Assembly: GCA_021827255.1 (NCBI GenBank)
Contig: JAKAWO010000049.1
Location: 1-12,885, forward strand
Direction: 5' to 3'
Source: Acidobacteriota bacterium
GTDB lineage: Bacteria; Acidobacteriota; Terriglobia; UBA7540
Length of the DNA stretch: 12,885 bases
The notes beneath the pieces were generated by a model. That model was not told where the DNA came from, did not search any database, and worked only from the letters and a program-made list of their open reading frames with translations. Position numbers and translations under genes: made by a program. The stretch's first letter is position 1. Every line of letters begins with the position of its first letter. This document shows, one piece after another, positions 1 through 7,065 of the stretch.

Positions 1-670
1 AATCTGTGTGAGCGTGGTCCCCGGCCGGCTTCGCGAGAGTTTGACCACGGCAGACCCTCTGGATGCGGCGGCCTTCGTTCTTGCTCTCAGCGGGGCGCTC
101 GAGGAGGCCAACCGGGCGATCCTTCAAAGAGCACAGGCGTCACCCTTCTACGCGGGCATGGGGACTACGGCCACAGCCGCCGGCCTGTTGGGAAGTCACC
201 TCTTTGTAGCTCAAGTCGGCGATTCGCGCGCCTACCTTCAGCGCAAGGGCAAGCTTGTCCAGCTCACCCGGGACCAGACATTCCTCAATTACCTGGCCGA
301 TTTAGGTGCCAACCTGCCTGCCGATCTCGAATCGGACGGCCGCCGCAACATTCTGACCCAAGCCGTCGGAACCTCGCTCGGGCTTGACGTGAAAGTGACC
401 CACGTCGAGCTACGGCGTAGCGACCGTATTCTGCTTTGCAGCGATGGGTTGTACGCAATGGTTCGCGGACCTGAGCTTAAGGCATTACTGGATCAGCCGG
501 GCTCTCTTGCGGACCGATGCCAGGCGCTCGTCAACGCCGCCAACGCCAACGGTGGAACGGATAACATCACGGTGATCCTGGCGGAGCTGAACGGCGGCGG
601 CCTTGCCGACCCAAACGGCGAACCGAGGCCGGAAGAATTCAAGCCGCCGCCGGCTCCTGCTCAACCGTGA
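1..670 (+). CDS. PP2C-family Ser/Thr protein phosphatase (5' truncated by window)
   Basis: This is the C-terminal part of a bacterial PP2C (Stp/PrpC-type) phosphatase, a metal-dependent enzyme that removes phosphate from Ser/Thr residues in the cytoplasm. The reading frame is open to the left edge, so the GTG at position 8 need not be the true start. The N-terminal PP2C motifs (the RxxNED and DGxGG metal-binding segments) are not visible and should lie upstream. Numbering from the GTG, the visible motifs are GMGTT (50-54), VGDSRAY (70-76), LTQAVG (116-121), the metal-binding CSDGL (144-148) and GGTDN (182-186), in the normal family order. The C-terminus is a Pro-rich tail after the catalytic domain. 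In this family a Ser/Thr kinase or FHA protein often sits nearby; none is within the window. Class assignment is firm; the substrate is unknown. Confidence 0.93.
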   Translation, partial: ICVSVVPGRLRESLTTADPLDAAAFVLALSGALEEANRAILQRAQASPFYAGMGTTATAAGLLGSHLFVAQVGDSRAYLQRKGKLVQLTRDQTFLNYLADLGANLPADLESDGRRNILTQAVGTSLGLDVKVTHVELRRSDRILLCSDGLYAMVRGPELKALLDQPGSLADRCQALVNAANANGGTDNITVILAELNGGGLADPNGEPRPEEFKPPPAPAQP

Positions 671-770
671 ACATTGCGCAAAATCGGCGAAGGATCTGAC
701 TCAGTTGGGGCGCGCTCCGCTCGCCGGCTTTTTCGTGGCAGCACGGGCTCATGCGGCTTCGATTGGAGTG

Positions 771-776
771 TATAAT
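771..776 (+). promoter_or_regulatory. Candidate -10 box (TATAAT) upstream of the LssY_C gene
   Basis: A perfect TATAAT lies about 100 bases after the phosphatase stop and 9 bases before the ATG at 786. No good -35 hexamer sits at 16-18 bp spacing, so this is a tentative call. If used, transcription would begin near 783. The ATG at 786 would then be almost leaderless, which would favour the GTG at 807 with its GAGAGAGG ribosome site. Confidence 0.35.
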
Positions 777-785
777 TTCTATCGG

Positions 786-2189
786 ATGGCCGAGAGAGGG
801 CACTTCGTGGACCTTTGGGGCTCACAGGGAAACTGGCGAGTTCGAAGGCCGTGCTGGCCGGCGCACGAATGGCCATCCCTGCGCGGCGTTTGTCCGCTGG
901 GCCTGCTTGTCTTGTTGGCGTTGGGCGGCGCGCAAACACGGAAGGCTGCCGCGGGCAGTTCGCCGGCGGCTGCAGCTTCTTCACCCACCCTCGTTCCGGC
1001 GGGCACGCTTCTCTATCTTCGCCTGGAGACCCCGGTTGGCACTACTTCGTCTCGTCTGTTCCAACCGGTCTCCGCAGAAGTTATCCGGCAGGTTTGGAGT
1101 GCCTCGAGTGCGGCAGGGGCGATGCCGCAGGTTGTGATTCCCGTAGGCGCAAAAGTTCGAGGAGTGATTCAAGCCCTCATTCCCAGCTCGAATCCCTCCG
1201 ACCGTGCGGAAATAATGCTGCGCTTCGATCGCCTCGAATTGCCTGGGCGCTCGCCGGAGCCCATCGTCGGCCACTTGAAGGAAGTCGAGAACGCCCGGGA
1301 AACCGTTCAGGCCGGCGGGATGATCGTGGGCGTGCTGTCAGGCGAGATGCCCGTCAGCCTCCTTCAAAGCGCCTTAGCGAAGCTGAGCAAGGCCCATCCG
1401 CAAGCTGGAGGCGACCTCCAGTCAGCCGATCGGCAGTGGCTAGGGCAAAGCGATACCTCGATCAGCTACCCCGCCGGAACGGATTTGGTCTATGCGCTCG
1501 ATCAGCCGCTTCCGGTTGAAGGTCATTTCCCTTCGGCCTTCAGCCCCTCATTGCCCGAGGGGTTGGAGGCGTCGGTTCTTGCCGCCCTCGCGGCCGCGCC
1601 CCAGCGCGTTTCGAGCAAAACCGGCACGCCGGGCGACCCGATCAACCTTGTGTTCATCGCCAGCCAGGAACAGATTCAAACTGCGTTTCGGCTCGCCGGC
1701 TGGAGTCCGGCCGAGAAGATCAATCACCAATCGCTGTGGGACGCGGCCCGGGCGATGATCTCCGACCAGGGTTACCATCAGGCACCGCTGTCCGACCTCT
1801 ATTTGTTCGGTCGTCCGGAAGATTTAGCGTTTGAAAAAATGCTGAACACGATGGCCAAACGCCACCACATCCGCCTGTGGCGGAGCGGCTCTCGCGCCCC
1901 GGACGGCAGAGACATCTGGCTGGGTGCTTCGACGCACGACGACGGCATTGACATTCATCCCGGTGTCATTTCCCATGCCATCGCCCCCGACCTCGACGAT
2001 GAGCGCAGTAAGGTCGGCGCGGACATGGGCGCCACCCGGACCGTCGCCGCCGAACAGTTGGTTACGCCCGCCCATCCGCTCAGCAGAGGACTGACCGCAA
2101 CCGGCGGGACATGGAAAACCGACGGGCGCATTTTAGTGATTGATTTCAAGACGGCGTCCCGGACCTTGGCGTCGGGACAAGCCAGGTGA
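786..2189 (+). CDS. Exported protein with LssY C-terminal domain
   Basis: Three regions are visible, numbered from the ATG at 786. A hydrophobic segment near 36-49 (GLLVLLALGGA core) looks like a signal peptide or anchor with an unusually long n-region. A beta-rich region at about 69-245 has the pattern of TrbI/VirB10-like domains: 'PAGTLLYLRLETPV', then 'VIPVGAKVRGVI', then 'LRFDRLELPG', closed by 'YPAGTDLVYALDQPL'. An LssY_C domain follows at about 285-450, with 'INLVFIASQEQ', 'AFRLAGWSPAEKI', 'APLSDLYLFGRPEDLAFEK', 'HHIRLWRSG' and 'DIWLGASTHDDGIDI'. LssY_C is known from membrane or exported proteins, some fused to PAP2 phosphatases, and its biochemical role is not established. The start is uncertain. 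The frame is open back to 603, but that start would overlap the phosphatase and place about 95 residues before the signal. ATG 786 or GTG 807 (after GAGAGAGG at 791-799) is more credible. The gene probably forms an operon with the next one. Confidence 0.8.
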   Translation: MAERGHFVDLWGSQGNWRVRRPCWPAHEWPSLRGVCPLGLLVLLALGGAQTRKAAAGSSPAAAASSPTLVPAGTLLYLRLETPVGTTSSRLFQPVSAEVIRQVWSASSAAGAMPQVVIPVGAKVRGVIQALIPSSNPSDRAEIMLRFDRLELPGRSPEPIVGHLKEVENARETVQAGGMIVGVLSGEMPVSLLQSALAKLSKAHPQAGGDLQSADRQWLGQSDTSISYPAGTDLVYALDQPLPVEGHFPSAFSPSLPEGLEASVLAALAAAPQRVSSKTGTPGDPINLVFIASQEQIQTAFRLAGWSPAEKINHQSLWDAARAMISDQGYHQAPLSDLYLFGRPEDLAFEKMLNTMAKRHHIRLWRSGSRAPDGRDIWLGASTHDDGIDIHPGVISHAIAPDLDDERSKVGADMGATRTVAAEQLVTPAHPLSRGLTATGGTWKTDGRILVIDFKTASRTLASGQAR

Positions 2190-2197
2190 CGCGAACG

Positions 2198-2539
2198 ATG
2201 ATGAGTTCAGACCTCACGCCTCCGTCCAAGGTTGCCGGGTCGTTGACGGGCAAAATCATCGAAGCCGAAATTAAAGTGTCGGTGGACCCAGGGCAGCCAT
2301 TGCCCCTGGCGTGCGCCCTGTACGCCATCGAGAGCGAGCAGGGCGTTTGGCTTTGCGCTTATTACGGGTTGAACCGCAGCGTGTTCGACTATCTACCCCA
2401 GAAGGGCGACGCAGTCAGGGAAGAGGACCTCGGTATCGCCTTCCACTCGAAAGAGCTCATTCATCGGGATCAATACTCTCCAGCGCTGTGGGAAGAGTTC
2501 AAAAAAGCCCGCCTGATGGCCTATAGCCGCCACCCGTGA
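2198..2539 (+). CDS. Small hypothetical protein coupled to the LssY_C gene
   Basis: This is a protein of about 113 residues that I do not recognise. It has no signal peptide or membrane segment and looks soluble. It has a beta-like N-terminal part ('LTGKIIEAEIKVSVD', 'ACALYAIESEQGVWLCAYY') and a charged C-terminal helix ('ALWEEFKKARLMAYS'). The ribosome site decides the start: AGGTGA at 2184-2189 overlaps the stop of the upstream gene and lies 8 bases before the ATG at 2198. A GTG at 2186 is in frame but has no such site; the ATG at 2201 is a weaker alternative. The overlap of the SD with the upstream stop suggests translational coupling and a role linked to the LssY_C protein. Aromatic and acidic residues near 'YYGLNRSVFDYLPQ' are notable, but no function is inferred. 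Confidence 0.7.
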   Translation: MMSSDLTPPSKVAGSLTGKIIEAEIKVSVDPGQPLPLACALYAIESEQGVWLCAYYGLNRSVFDYLPQKGDAVREEDLGIAFHSKELIHRDQYSPALWEEFKKARLMAYSRHP

Positions 2540-2655
2540 GCAAGCCAAACCGGACGCCGTTCCATTCGCCGGGGAGGGCTTTTTCTTCGCGCTTCCCTCG
2601 GCGTGAACGCTTTTCGGACGCCGCGCTCTTGCCAAAAGGCCTCCAATAGAGTATT

Positions 2656-2661
2656 TATAAA
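2656..2661 (+). promoter_or_regulatory. Candidate argR -10 box (TATAAA)
   Basis: TATAAA matches five of six positions of the sigma70 -10 consensus and lies 18 bases before the argR ATG, in an AT-rich patch within GC-rich sequence. A TTGCCA at 2629-2634 could be a -35, but the spacer to this -10 is 21 bp, longer than ideal. With the overlapping TATTTA at 2652 the spacer would be 17. Transcription would start near 2668, inside the candidate ARG box. Confidence 0.4.
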
Positions 2662-2664
2662 GGG

Positions 2665-2682
2665 GCTGAATAATTTTGCATG
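2665..2682 (+). promoter_or_regulatory. Candidate ARG box (ArgR operator) overlapping the argR start codon
   Basis: The 18 bases read as one full half-site TGAAT (2667-2671), an all-A/T centre AATT (2672-2675) and a degenerate second half TTGCA (2676-2680). The known ARG-box consensus is wnTGAATwwwwATTCAnw. Eight of the ten half-site positions match and the centre is fully A/T. Its place at the likely transcription start and the ATG fits repression of argR, and perhaps argGH, by arginine-bound ArgR. A weaker second copy may lie at 2648-2661. Function is inferred. Confidence 0.45.
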
Positions 2683-3126
2683 GACAATCTCTACCGCCGC
2701 ACGCTGATTCTGGATTTATTGAAGCGCGAGCCTGTGGCCACGCAAGCGGAGCTGTGTGAAAGGCTCGCGCGCCAGGGCATCCATGTGACCCAGGCGACGG
2801 TTTCGCGGGATATTGAAGAGCTGGGGCTGATCAAGGGGCGCGAGGGTTACAGGCTTCCGGGAGCTGCCGAGGCGGCCGCCGCGCCCCAGCCCTCGCTGCC
2901 GGTTATTCTGAAAGAATTTCTTCGCGACGTGCGCCGGGCTTCGAATCTCGTGATTGTCAAAACCCACCCCGGCAACGCGCACTCGGTGGCCGTAGCTCTC
3001 GACGCTGAACAATGGCCGGAAGTCGTCGGGACGGTGGCCGGTGATGATACGATCTTTGTCGCCACCCGCGGCGCTCACGAGGCCGGACGAATCCGAAAAA
3101 AGATTCTCGATCTCGTGGCGGGCTGA
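2680..3126 (+). CDS. argR: Arginine repressor ArgR
   Basis: This is the hexameric, arginine-responsive transcription regulator that binds ARG boxes and controls arginine biosynthesis genes. Its 148 residues are the usual length. The N-terminal winged helix-turn-helix spans about 5-60, with the recognition region 'TQATVSRDIEELGLIK'. After an Ala/Pro linker, the C-terminal oligomerisation and arginine-binding domain begins near 72. It carries 'VKTHPGNAHSVAVALD' and the ligand motif 'GTVAGDDTIFVAT', whose GDD is the arginine-contacting core in the family. ATG 2680 begins the canonical N-terminus; AGGGG at 2661-2665 is the only SD-like stretch, with long spacing (14 bases). It lies directly upstream of argG and argH, and the candidate ARG box over its own start suggests autoregulation. 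Identification is secure. Confidence 0.96.
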   Translation: MDNLYRRTLILDLLKREPVATQAELCERLARQGIHVTQATVSRDIEELGLIKGREGYRLPGAAEAAAAPQPSLPVILKEFLRDVRRASNLVIVKTHPGNAHSVAVALDAEQWPEVVGTVAGDDTIFVATRGAHEAGRIRKKILDLVAG

Positions 3127-3131
3127 CCAGC

Positions 3132-3162
3132 AGGCTGCCAGCCTCTAGCGAGCGGATGCTAG
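3132..3162 (+). other. Two adjacent short stem-loops between argR and argG
   Basis: AGGCT (3132-3136) pairs with AGCCT (3140-3144) across a 3-base loop. CTAGC (3145-3149) pairs with GCTAG (3158-3162) across 8 bases. The stems abut with no gap. There is no following T-tract, so this is not a classical terminator; it may mark an intercistronic processing or stability element. Short stems arise easily by chance, so confidence is low. Confidence 0.25.
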
Positions 3163-3217
3163 CAGCGAAGCGCCCAGCCCGCGCAGTGAGCAAACAGCCC
3201 CATAACGCTTCCATGGC

Positions 3218-3230
3218 GGAGGAACCTTTG
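3218..3230 (+). promoter_or_regulatory. Ribosome binding site favouring a TTG start for argG
   Basis: GGAGG at 3218-3222 is followed after 5 bases by TTG (3228-3230). From there the protein begins with PKVNRVVLAYSGG, the usual ArgG N-terminus. The in-frame ATGs at 3156 and 3213 have no SD-like sequence before them. Confidence 0.5.
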
Positions 3231-4466
3231 CCGAAAGTCAACCGAGTGGTGCTGGCATATTCCGGCGGATTGGATACTTCCATCATCATCCCCTGGCTTC
3301 GGGAGAATTACGGCTGTGAGGTTCTAGCCATGATCGGCGATGTTGGCCAGGGTGACGATTATCCGGCCCTTCGCCGCAAAGCCTTGGCGAGCGGCGCCCG
3401 CAAAGTGCTGGTGGAGGATTTGCGCCAGGAGTTCATCACCGACTATCTGTGGAAGGCGCTTCAAGCGGGAGCGATCTACGAGGGCAAATACCTGCTCGGC
3501 ACTTCGCTGGCGCGGCCCATTCTGGCGAAGCGGCAGGTGGAAATCGCTTTGCGCGAGGGCGCCGACGCTTTGGCGCACGGGTGCACCGGCAAGGGAAATG
3601 ACCAGGTGCGGTTCGAGCTGGCCTTCAAGGCGCTGGCTCCGCAGCTCCGGGTGATTGCGCCGTGGCGCGAGTGGGAGATTCAATCGCGCGAGGATGCCCT
3701 GGAATACGCGCGCCGGCATCACATCCCCGTCCCGGTCACCCGGAAAGACCTGTACAGCCGCGATCAAAATCTCTGGCACCTGAGCCACGAGGGCGGCCCG
3801 CTCGAAACTAAGCTCGGTGAACCGCCCGAAGACGCCTGGAAACTCACTCGCTCCCCGGCGCGCGCGCCCCACCGTGAGACGTCGGTGACCCTTGGCTTTG
3901 AGCGAGGTGTTCCAGTGGCCATAAACGGCCGGCCGATGCGTCCGATTCACTTGATCGAGACGCTCAATCACATTGCTTCAGAGAACGGCGTGGGCCGCAC
4001 CGACCTGGTGGAAAACCGGCTGGTGGGCATCAAATCGCACGGCGCGTACGAAACGCCGGCTGGAACGCTGCTCCATGCCGCGCATCACGAACTTGAGGCG
4101 CTTTGTCTCGACCGGGAGACGTTTCACTACAAGCAGCACGTGGCGCTTCGTTACGCCGAACTGGTCTATTACGGCCAGTGGTTCACCCCTTTGCGCGAGG
4201 CGCTGGACGGATTCGTTGAGGTAACGCAACGCAACGTGACCGGCGTCGTGACGCTCGGGCTTCGCAAAGGCAACGTCCGGGTCCTCGACCGTCGCTCGCC
4301 TTATTCGCTTTATGACGCGGGCATCGCTGCCTTCACCATGGGTGCTGGCTACGACCAGAAGGACGCCGAAGGTTTCATCAATATTCTTGGACTGCCGATC
4401 CGCTTGGCCGCGGCCAAAACAGGCCTTCAGAAGCGTTCGAAGCCGGGCCAAAGGAGAGCGGGATGA
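3228..4466 (+). CDS. argG: Argininosuccinate synthase
   Basis: ArgG joins citrulline and aspartate using ATP to form argininosuccinate, the seventh step of arginine synthesis, in the cytoplasm. Counting from TTG 3228 it has 412 residues, normal for the family; ATG 3213 would add five and ATG 3156 would add 24. The N-type ATP pyrophosphatase P-loop SGGLDTS is at 12-18. The family motif 'HGCTGKGNDQVRFE' is at 117-130 and 'SRDQNLWHLSHEGG' at 177-190, followed by 'SHGAYETPAGTLL' in the synthetase domain. All key motifs are intact and no frameshift is seen. It follows argR by about 100 bases and overlaps argH by four bases (ATGA), so argGH are surely co-transcribed and probably translationally coupled. 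The ARG box ahead of argR would then control all three genes if there is no internal promoter. A basic tail (KRSKPGQRRAG) extends past the conserved end. Confidence 0.96.
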   Translation: MPKVNRVVLAYSGGLDTSIIIPWLRENYGCEVLAMIGDVGQGDDYPALRRKALASGARKVLVEDLRQEFITDYLWKALQAGAIYEGKYLLGTSLARPILAKRQVEIALREGADALAHGCTGKGNDQVRFELAFKALAPQLRVIAPWREWEIQSREDALEYARRHHIPVPVTRKDLYSRDQNLWHLSHEGGPLETKLGEPPEDAWKLTRSPARAPHRETSVTLGFERGVPVAINGRPMRPIHLIETLNHIASENGVGRTDLVENRLVGIKSHGAYETPAGTLLHAAHHELEALCLDRETFHYKQHVALRYAELVYYGQWFTPLREALDGFVEVTQRNVTGVVTLGLRKGNVRVLDRRSPYSLYDAGIAAFTMGAGYDQKDAEGFINILGLPIRLAAAKTGLQKRSKPGQRRAG

Positions 4467-5866
4467 AGCTCTGGGGCGGACGCTTTTCCGGGCGCCGCGA
4501 TCCGCTGTTCGAGCGGTTCTCTGAGTCGTTCTCCTTCGACCAGCGGCTGATCCCTTATGATGTGCGCGTCAACCGCGCTTACGTCCGGGCGCTTGGCCGC
4601 GCCCAAGTTTTATCCGCCAAGGACGTTCGGGCGCTGGCGGGCGGGCTGGACGCAATTGAGCGTGAAGTGGCTTGCCGTCCAGGGTCGGCGCGCCAGCAAT
4701 CGAGCGAGGACGTTCATACTTGGGTCGAGGCCCGTCTCGCCCGCGAGGTTGGGGAAGTGGCCAGCCGCTTGCGAACCGGACGCAGCCGCAACGACCTGGT
4801 GGCGACCGACACGCGCCTCTACATCCGGGACGCCGTCCGCGAACTCGAACGCGCGGCAGTCGAACTGCTGGAGGCGCTGGTTTTCCAGGCGCGCCAGAAC
4901 CTTCGCACAATGCTTCCGGGATTCACGCACTTGCAGCCGGCCCAGCCGATTCTTTTTGCGCACTACCTGCTGGCGCATTTTGAAATGCTGAACCGCGACC
5001 TCAGCCGCCTGGAAGATTGCCGCGAGCGCGCGGATGAGCTGCCGATGGGCGCGGGAGCTCTGGCGGGCGCCGCTTATTCCCTTGACCGTACTCGCCTGGC
5101 GCGCGAGCTTGGCTTCGCGCGTGTTTGCCGCAATAGTCTGGACGCCGTGTCCGATCGCGACGGCGTCTTGGAGTTGCTGTTCGCTTGTAGCCTGACGATG
5201 GTTCACCTCAGCCGTTTGGCGGAGGACCTGATTGTTTATTCTTCTCCGACATTTGGCTTTGTTCACATGAGCGACGCCTACTCGACCGGCAGCAGCCTGA
5301 TGCCACAAAAGAAAAACCCCGACGCGCTCGAGCTGATACGCGGCAAGGCGGCGACGACGATTGGAAAGGTTTCTGGCGCGCTGGCGCTCTTAAAGGGACT
5401 GCCGCTCGGCTACGATCGAGACCTTCAGGAAGACAAATCCTCGCTCTTCGAAGCGGTGGATACGACGCGCGATTCGCTGCGCATTGCGGCGCGGGTGATG
5501 CGCGCGATCCGCGTCAACGCGGAGCGAATGGCGGCGGAGACGACGCGTGGCTTCTTGACCGCAACCGATGTGGCTGATGAACTTGTCCGGCGCGGCGTCC
5601 CGTTCCGAACCGCGCACGAACAGGTGGGGAAGCTGGTCAAGTTCTGCGAGGAGCGGGGGATGACGCTCGCCGAGGTCAACCGGGACGATGCGCGCCGTTT
5701 TATTCCAGCTTGGGATTCCAAACTGGCAAGAGCCGCTGAGTCCGTGGAGGATTCTCTCGCCAAACGCAGCGCCATTGGCGGAACAGCGCCATCAAGGGTG
5801 CGCAAAGAAATGGTCGTCGCGCAGCGTGTTGTTCGTCGCTGGCGATTGCAATGCGATCGGCGATAG
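4463..5866 (+). CDS. argH: Argininosuccinate lyase
   Basis: ArgH splits argininosuccinate into arginine and fumarate, the last step of the pathway. It acts as a homotetramer of the fumarase/aspartase superfamily. Its 467 residues are of normal length. The N-terminus 'KLWGGRFSG' is canonical. Conserved region 1, TGRSRND, is at 105-111. Region 2, 'GFTHLQPAQP' at 153-162, carries the catalytic-site His156. The mobile signature loop GSSLMPQKKNPD at 276-287 includes the catalytic Ser. The start is supported by AAGGAG at 4451-4456, six bases before ATG 4463, and by the ATGA overlap with the argG stop. The last ~12 residues are basic (VVRRWRLQCDRR) and extend past the conserved core. I see no convincing intrinsic terminator after the stop. 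Confidence 0.97.
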   Translation: MKLWGGRFSGRRDPLFERFSESFSFDQRLIPYDVRVNRAYVRALGRAQVLSAKDVRALAGGLDAIEREVACRPGSARQQSSEDVHTWVEARLAREVGEVASRLRTGRSRNDLVATDTRLYIRDAVRELERAAVELLEALVFQARQNLRTMLPGFTHLQPAQPILFAHYLLAHFEMLNRDLSRLEDCRERADELPMGAGALAGAAYSLDRTRLARELGFARVCRNSLDAVSDRDGVLELLFACSLTMVHLSRLAEDLIVYSSPTFGFVHMSDAYSTGSSLMPQKKNPDALELIRGKAATTIGKVSGALALLKGLPLGYDRDLQEDKSSLFEAVDTTRDSLRIAARVMRAIRVNAERMAAETTRGFLTATDVADELVRRGVPFRTAHEQVGKLVKFCEERGMTLAEVNRDDARRFIPAWDSKLARAAESVEDSLAKRSAIGGTAPSRVRKEMVVAQRVVRRWRLQCDRR

Positions 5867-6161
5867 TTGCGCCCTGGGGCACGCCGCCAAAAAAGGAGCC
5901 TTATCAATTTTTACTACGGAGTAACGAATGGTTCCCTAACTCGATAAAGAAAACTGAGTGACGAATAAGCTATTTATAATGCGCAACTTAGCTCGGCGAT
6001 CCCCAAAAGCCTTTATCGCCTTCGTTGAAAAAATGGCTTGACAGCCGTGCTTTGATCCTGTATAAAGTAGCGGAACTTATTGTAGAGTTTTTCCAGAACC
6101 GGAACAGTCGAAGAGCTGAAGATTGCGCGTAGCTGTAGCCCAAAACGGAGGGAAAAAGACC
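5867..6161 (+). promoter_or_regulatory. Intergenic regulatory region between argH and the FecR-like gene
   Basis: This 295-base gap is AT-richer than its neighbours. It contains a perfect TATAAT at 5975-5980 without a clear -35. It also holds a 6-bp hairpin, GGCGAT (5995-6000) with ATCGCC (6015-6020), and the strong promoter at 6038-6066. An untranslated leader of about 90 bases follows, ending in GGAGGG (6147-6152). No gene is apparent in it on either strand. Confidence 0.6.
6038..6066 (+). promoter_or_regulatory. Near-consensus sigma70 promoter of the FecR-like gene
   Basis: TTGACA (6038-6043) is a perfect -35 and TATAAA (6061-6066) matches five of six -10 positions; the spacer is exactly 17 bp. 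Transcription would begin near 6073, giving a leader of about 90 bases before the ATG at 6162. This is by far the best promoter in the window and suggests strong, housekeeping-type expression. Confidence 0.8.
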
Positions 6162-7037
6162 ATGTCCACAAGACGGATGGTGCAAGGGATGGTGGTAGGA
6201 ATAGCGATGATGGTGGCTGCATGGATACCGGCGATGGCGGGATCGGCGGCGATCGGGTCGCTGGCGGGCAGCCGGAACGCGACGCTGGCGGGTCAAGCGG
6301 CGATCGCGAACACGACGGTTTTTAGCGGCGACACGCTGCACGTTCGGGAGGGAGTGGCCGTGGTGGCGATGGAGGCGGGGAGCCGGATGGTGTTTGGGCG
6401 TCAGACGGAGGCCTCGTTTCTGAAGGAAGGCGATGGGGTCGCGGTGCTGCTGGGGAGTGGAGACGTTTCGTTGTACCACCCGGCGGCGGGGCGGGGGATG
6501 GCGGTGAAGGCGGGAGAGGTTTCGGTCGAGCCGGCGGCAGGGTACAAGACGCTGGGCGAAGTAGCGATGCTGGGCGGCTCGGTGGTGGTGACGACGAAGG
6601 AAGGGTTGCTGAAGGTGGAGCGGGGCGGAGCGACGGAGCAAGTGGCGGCGGGCAAGACGGTGACGGTGCCGCTGACCACGGCTCGCGCGCCCATGCCCAC
6701 GGCGCCTCCGCCGGCAGGCATTTCAGGCGCCCACATTACTACCGCGACGGCTCTCGGCGTGGGTAGCGTTGCCGCGGGCGGGCTGGCGGCGGTTCTGTCC
6801 GGAATCAGCATGTCCCGAGCCGGCGACGCCAATAGCTCGGCGAGCAAAGCCAATTCGACGGCAAGTATTGCTGCCAGCAATGCGGCGGCGGCGACGAGCG
6901 CGGCCAACGCGGCGACGAGCGCAGCGAACGCGGCCAATTCGACGGCCAACAGCGTGGGTTGCGCGCTGAACAATTTCGCCAACAGCCAAGGCAAGGTGAG
7001 CCCTTACATGCCGCCTGCGAGCATGACTTGCCCGTAA
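6162..7037 (+). CDS. Exported FecR-like protein with an Ala/Ser/Asn heptad tail
   Basis: The ATG at 6162 is chosen because GGAGGG (6147-6152) lies nine bases upstream and it opens directly into a signal peptide. That peptide is MSTRR, a hydrophobic stretch to about 24, then AMA with likely cleavage after 26. Residues about 35-170 form a FecR-like beta domain ('GSRNATLAGQAAIANTTVFS', 'GDTLHVREGVAVVAMEAGSR', 'VAAGKTVTVP'). In true FecR proteins this periplasmic domain acts in signalling, but here no sigma or anti-sigma partner is adjacent. A Pro-rich linker (177-186) and a Gly-rich hydrophobic segment (194-216, possible membrane span) follow. Next come six seven-residue repeats (224-265). The end carries two Cys (267 and 290) that could pair. 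Codon choice is heavily GCG/ACG/GGG through the first two thirds. It is monocistronic with its own promoter and terminator. The role is unknown; it is likely a cell-envelope protein. Confidence 0.85.
   Translation: MSTRRMVQGMVVGIAMMVAAWIPAMAGSAAIGSLAGSRNATLAGQAAIANTTVFSGDTLHVREGVAVVAMEAGSRMVFGRQTEASFLKEGDGVAVLLGSGDVSLYHPAAGRGMAVKAGEVSVEPAAGYKTLGEVAMLGGSVVVTTKEGLLKVERGGATEQVAAGKTVTVPLTTARAPMPTAPPPAGISGAHITTATALGVGSVAAGGLAAVLSGISMSRAGDANSSASKANSTASIAASNAAAATSAANAATSAANAANSTANSVGCALNNFANSQGKVSPYMPPASMTCP
6831..6956 (+). repeat. Six tandem heptad codon repeats in the FecR-like gene
   Basis: Six consecutive 21-base units encode NSSASKA, NSTASIA, ASNAAAA, TSAANAA, TSAANAA and NSTANSV, with no interruption. 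Alanine at the fourth and usually the seventh place, and Asn/Thr-Ser at the first two, resemble the Ala-rich trimeric coiled-coil stalks seen in phage tail fibres. The two TSAANAA units are nearly identical in DNA, which suggests recent duplication. Confidence 0.75.
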
Positions 7038-7065
7038 GCGTGGCCTGAACCGAGCGGATGTAACT

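Noticed and set aside
603..785. Upstream extension of the LssY_C protein to ATG 603
   Set aside because: It overlaps the phosphatase by 68 bases, has no SD, encodes Arg-rich sequence, and would put the signal peptide about 95 residues into the protein.
815..1519. 234-codon plus-strand frame within the LssY_C gene
   Set aside because: It is an Arg/Ser-rich shadow in another frame of a gene with recognisable domains.
2563..2610. Bulged hairpin CGCCGGGGAGGG/CCCTCGGCG after the small unknown gene
   Set aside because: It needs a 3-base bulge, and the T-run lies in the loop rather than after the stem.
5988..6994. Long minus-strand open frames opposite the FecR-like gene (197 and 217 codons)
   Set aside because: They arise from the uniform GCG/ACG/GGG codon use of the plus-strand gene. 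They lack SD sites and encode low-complexity Arg/His- or Ala-rich strings.
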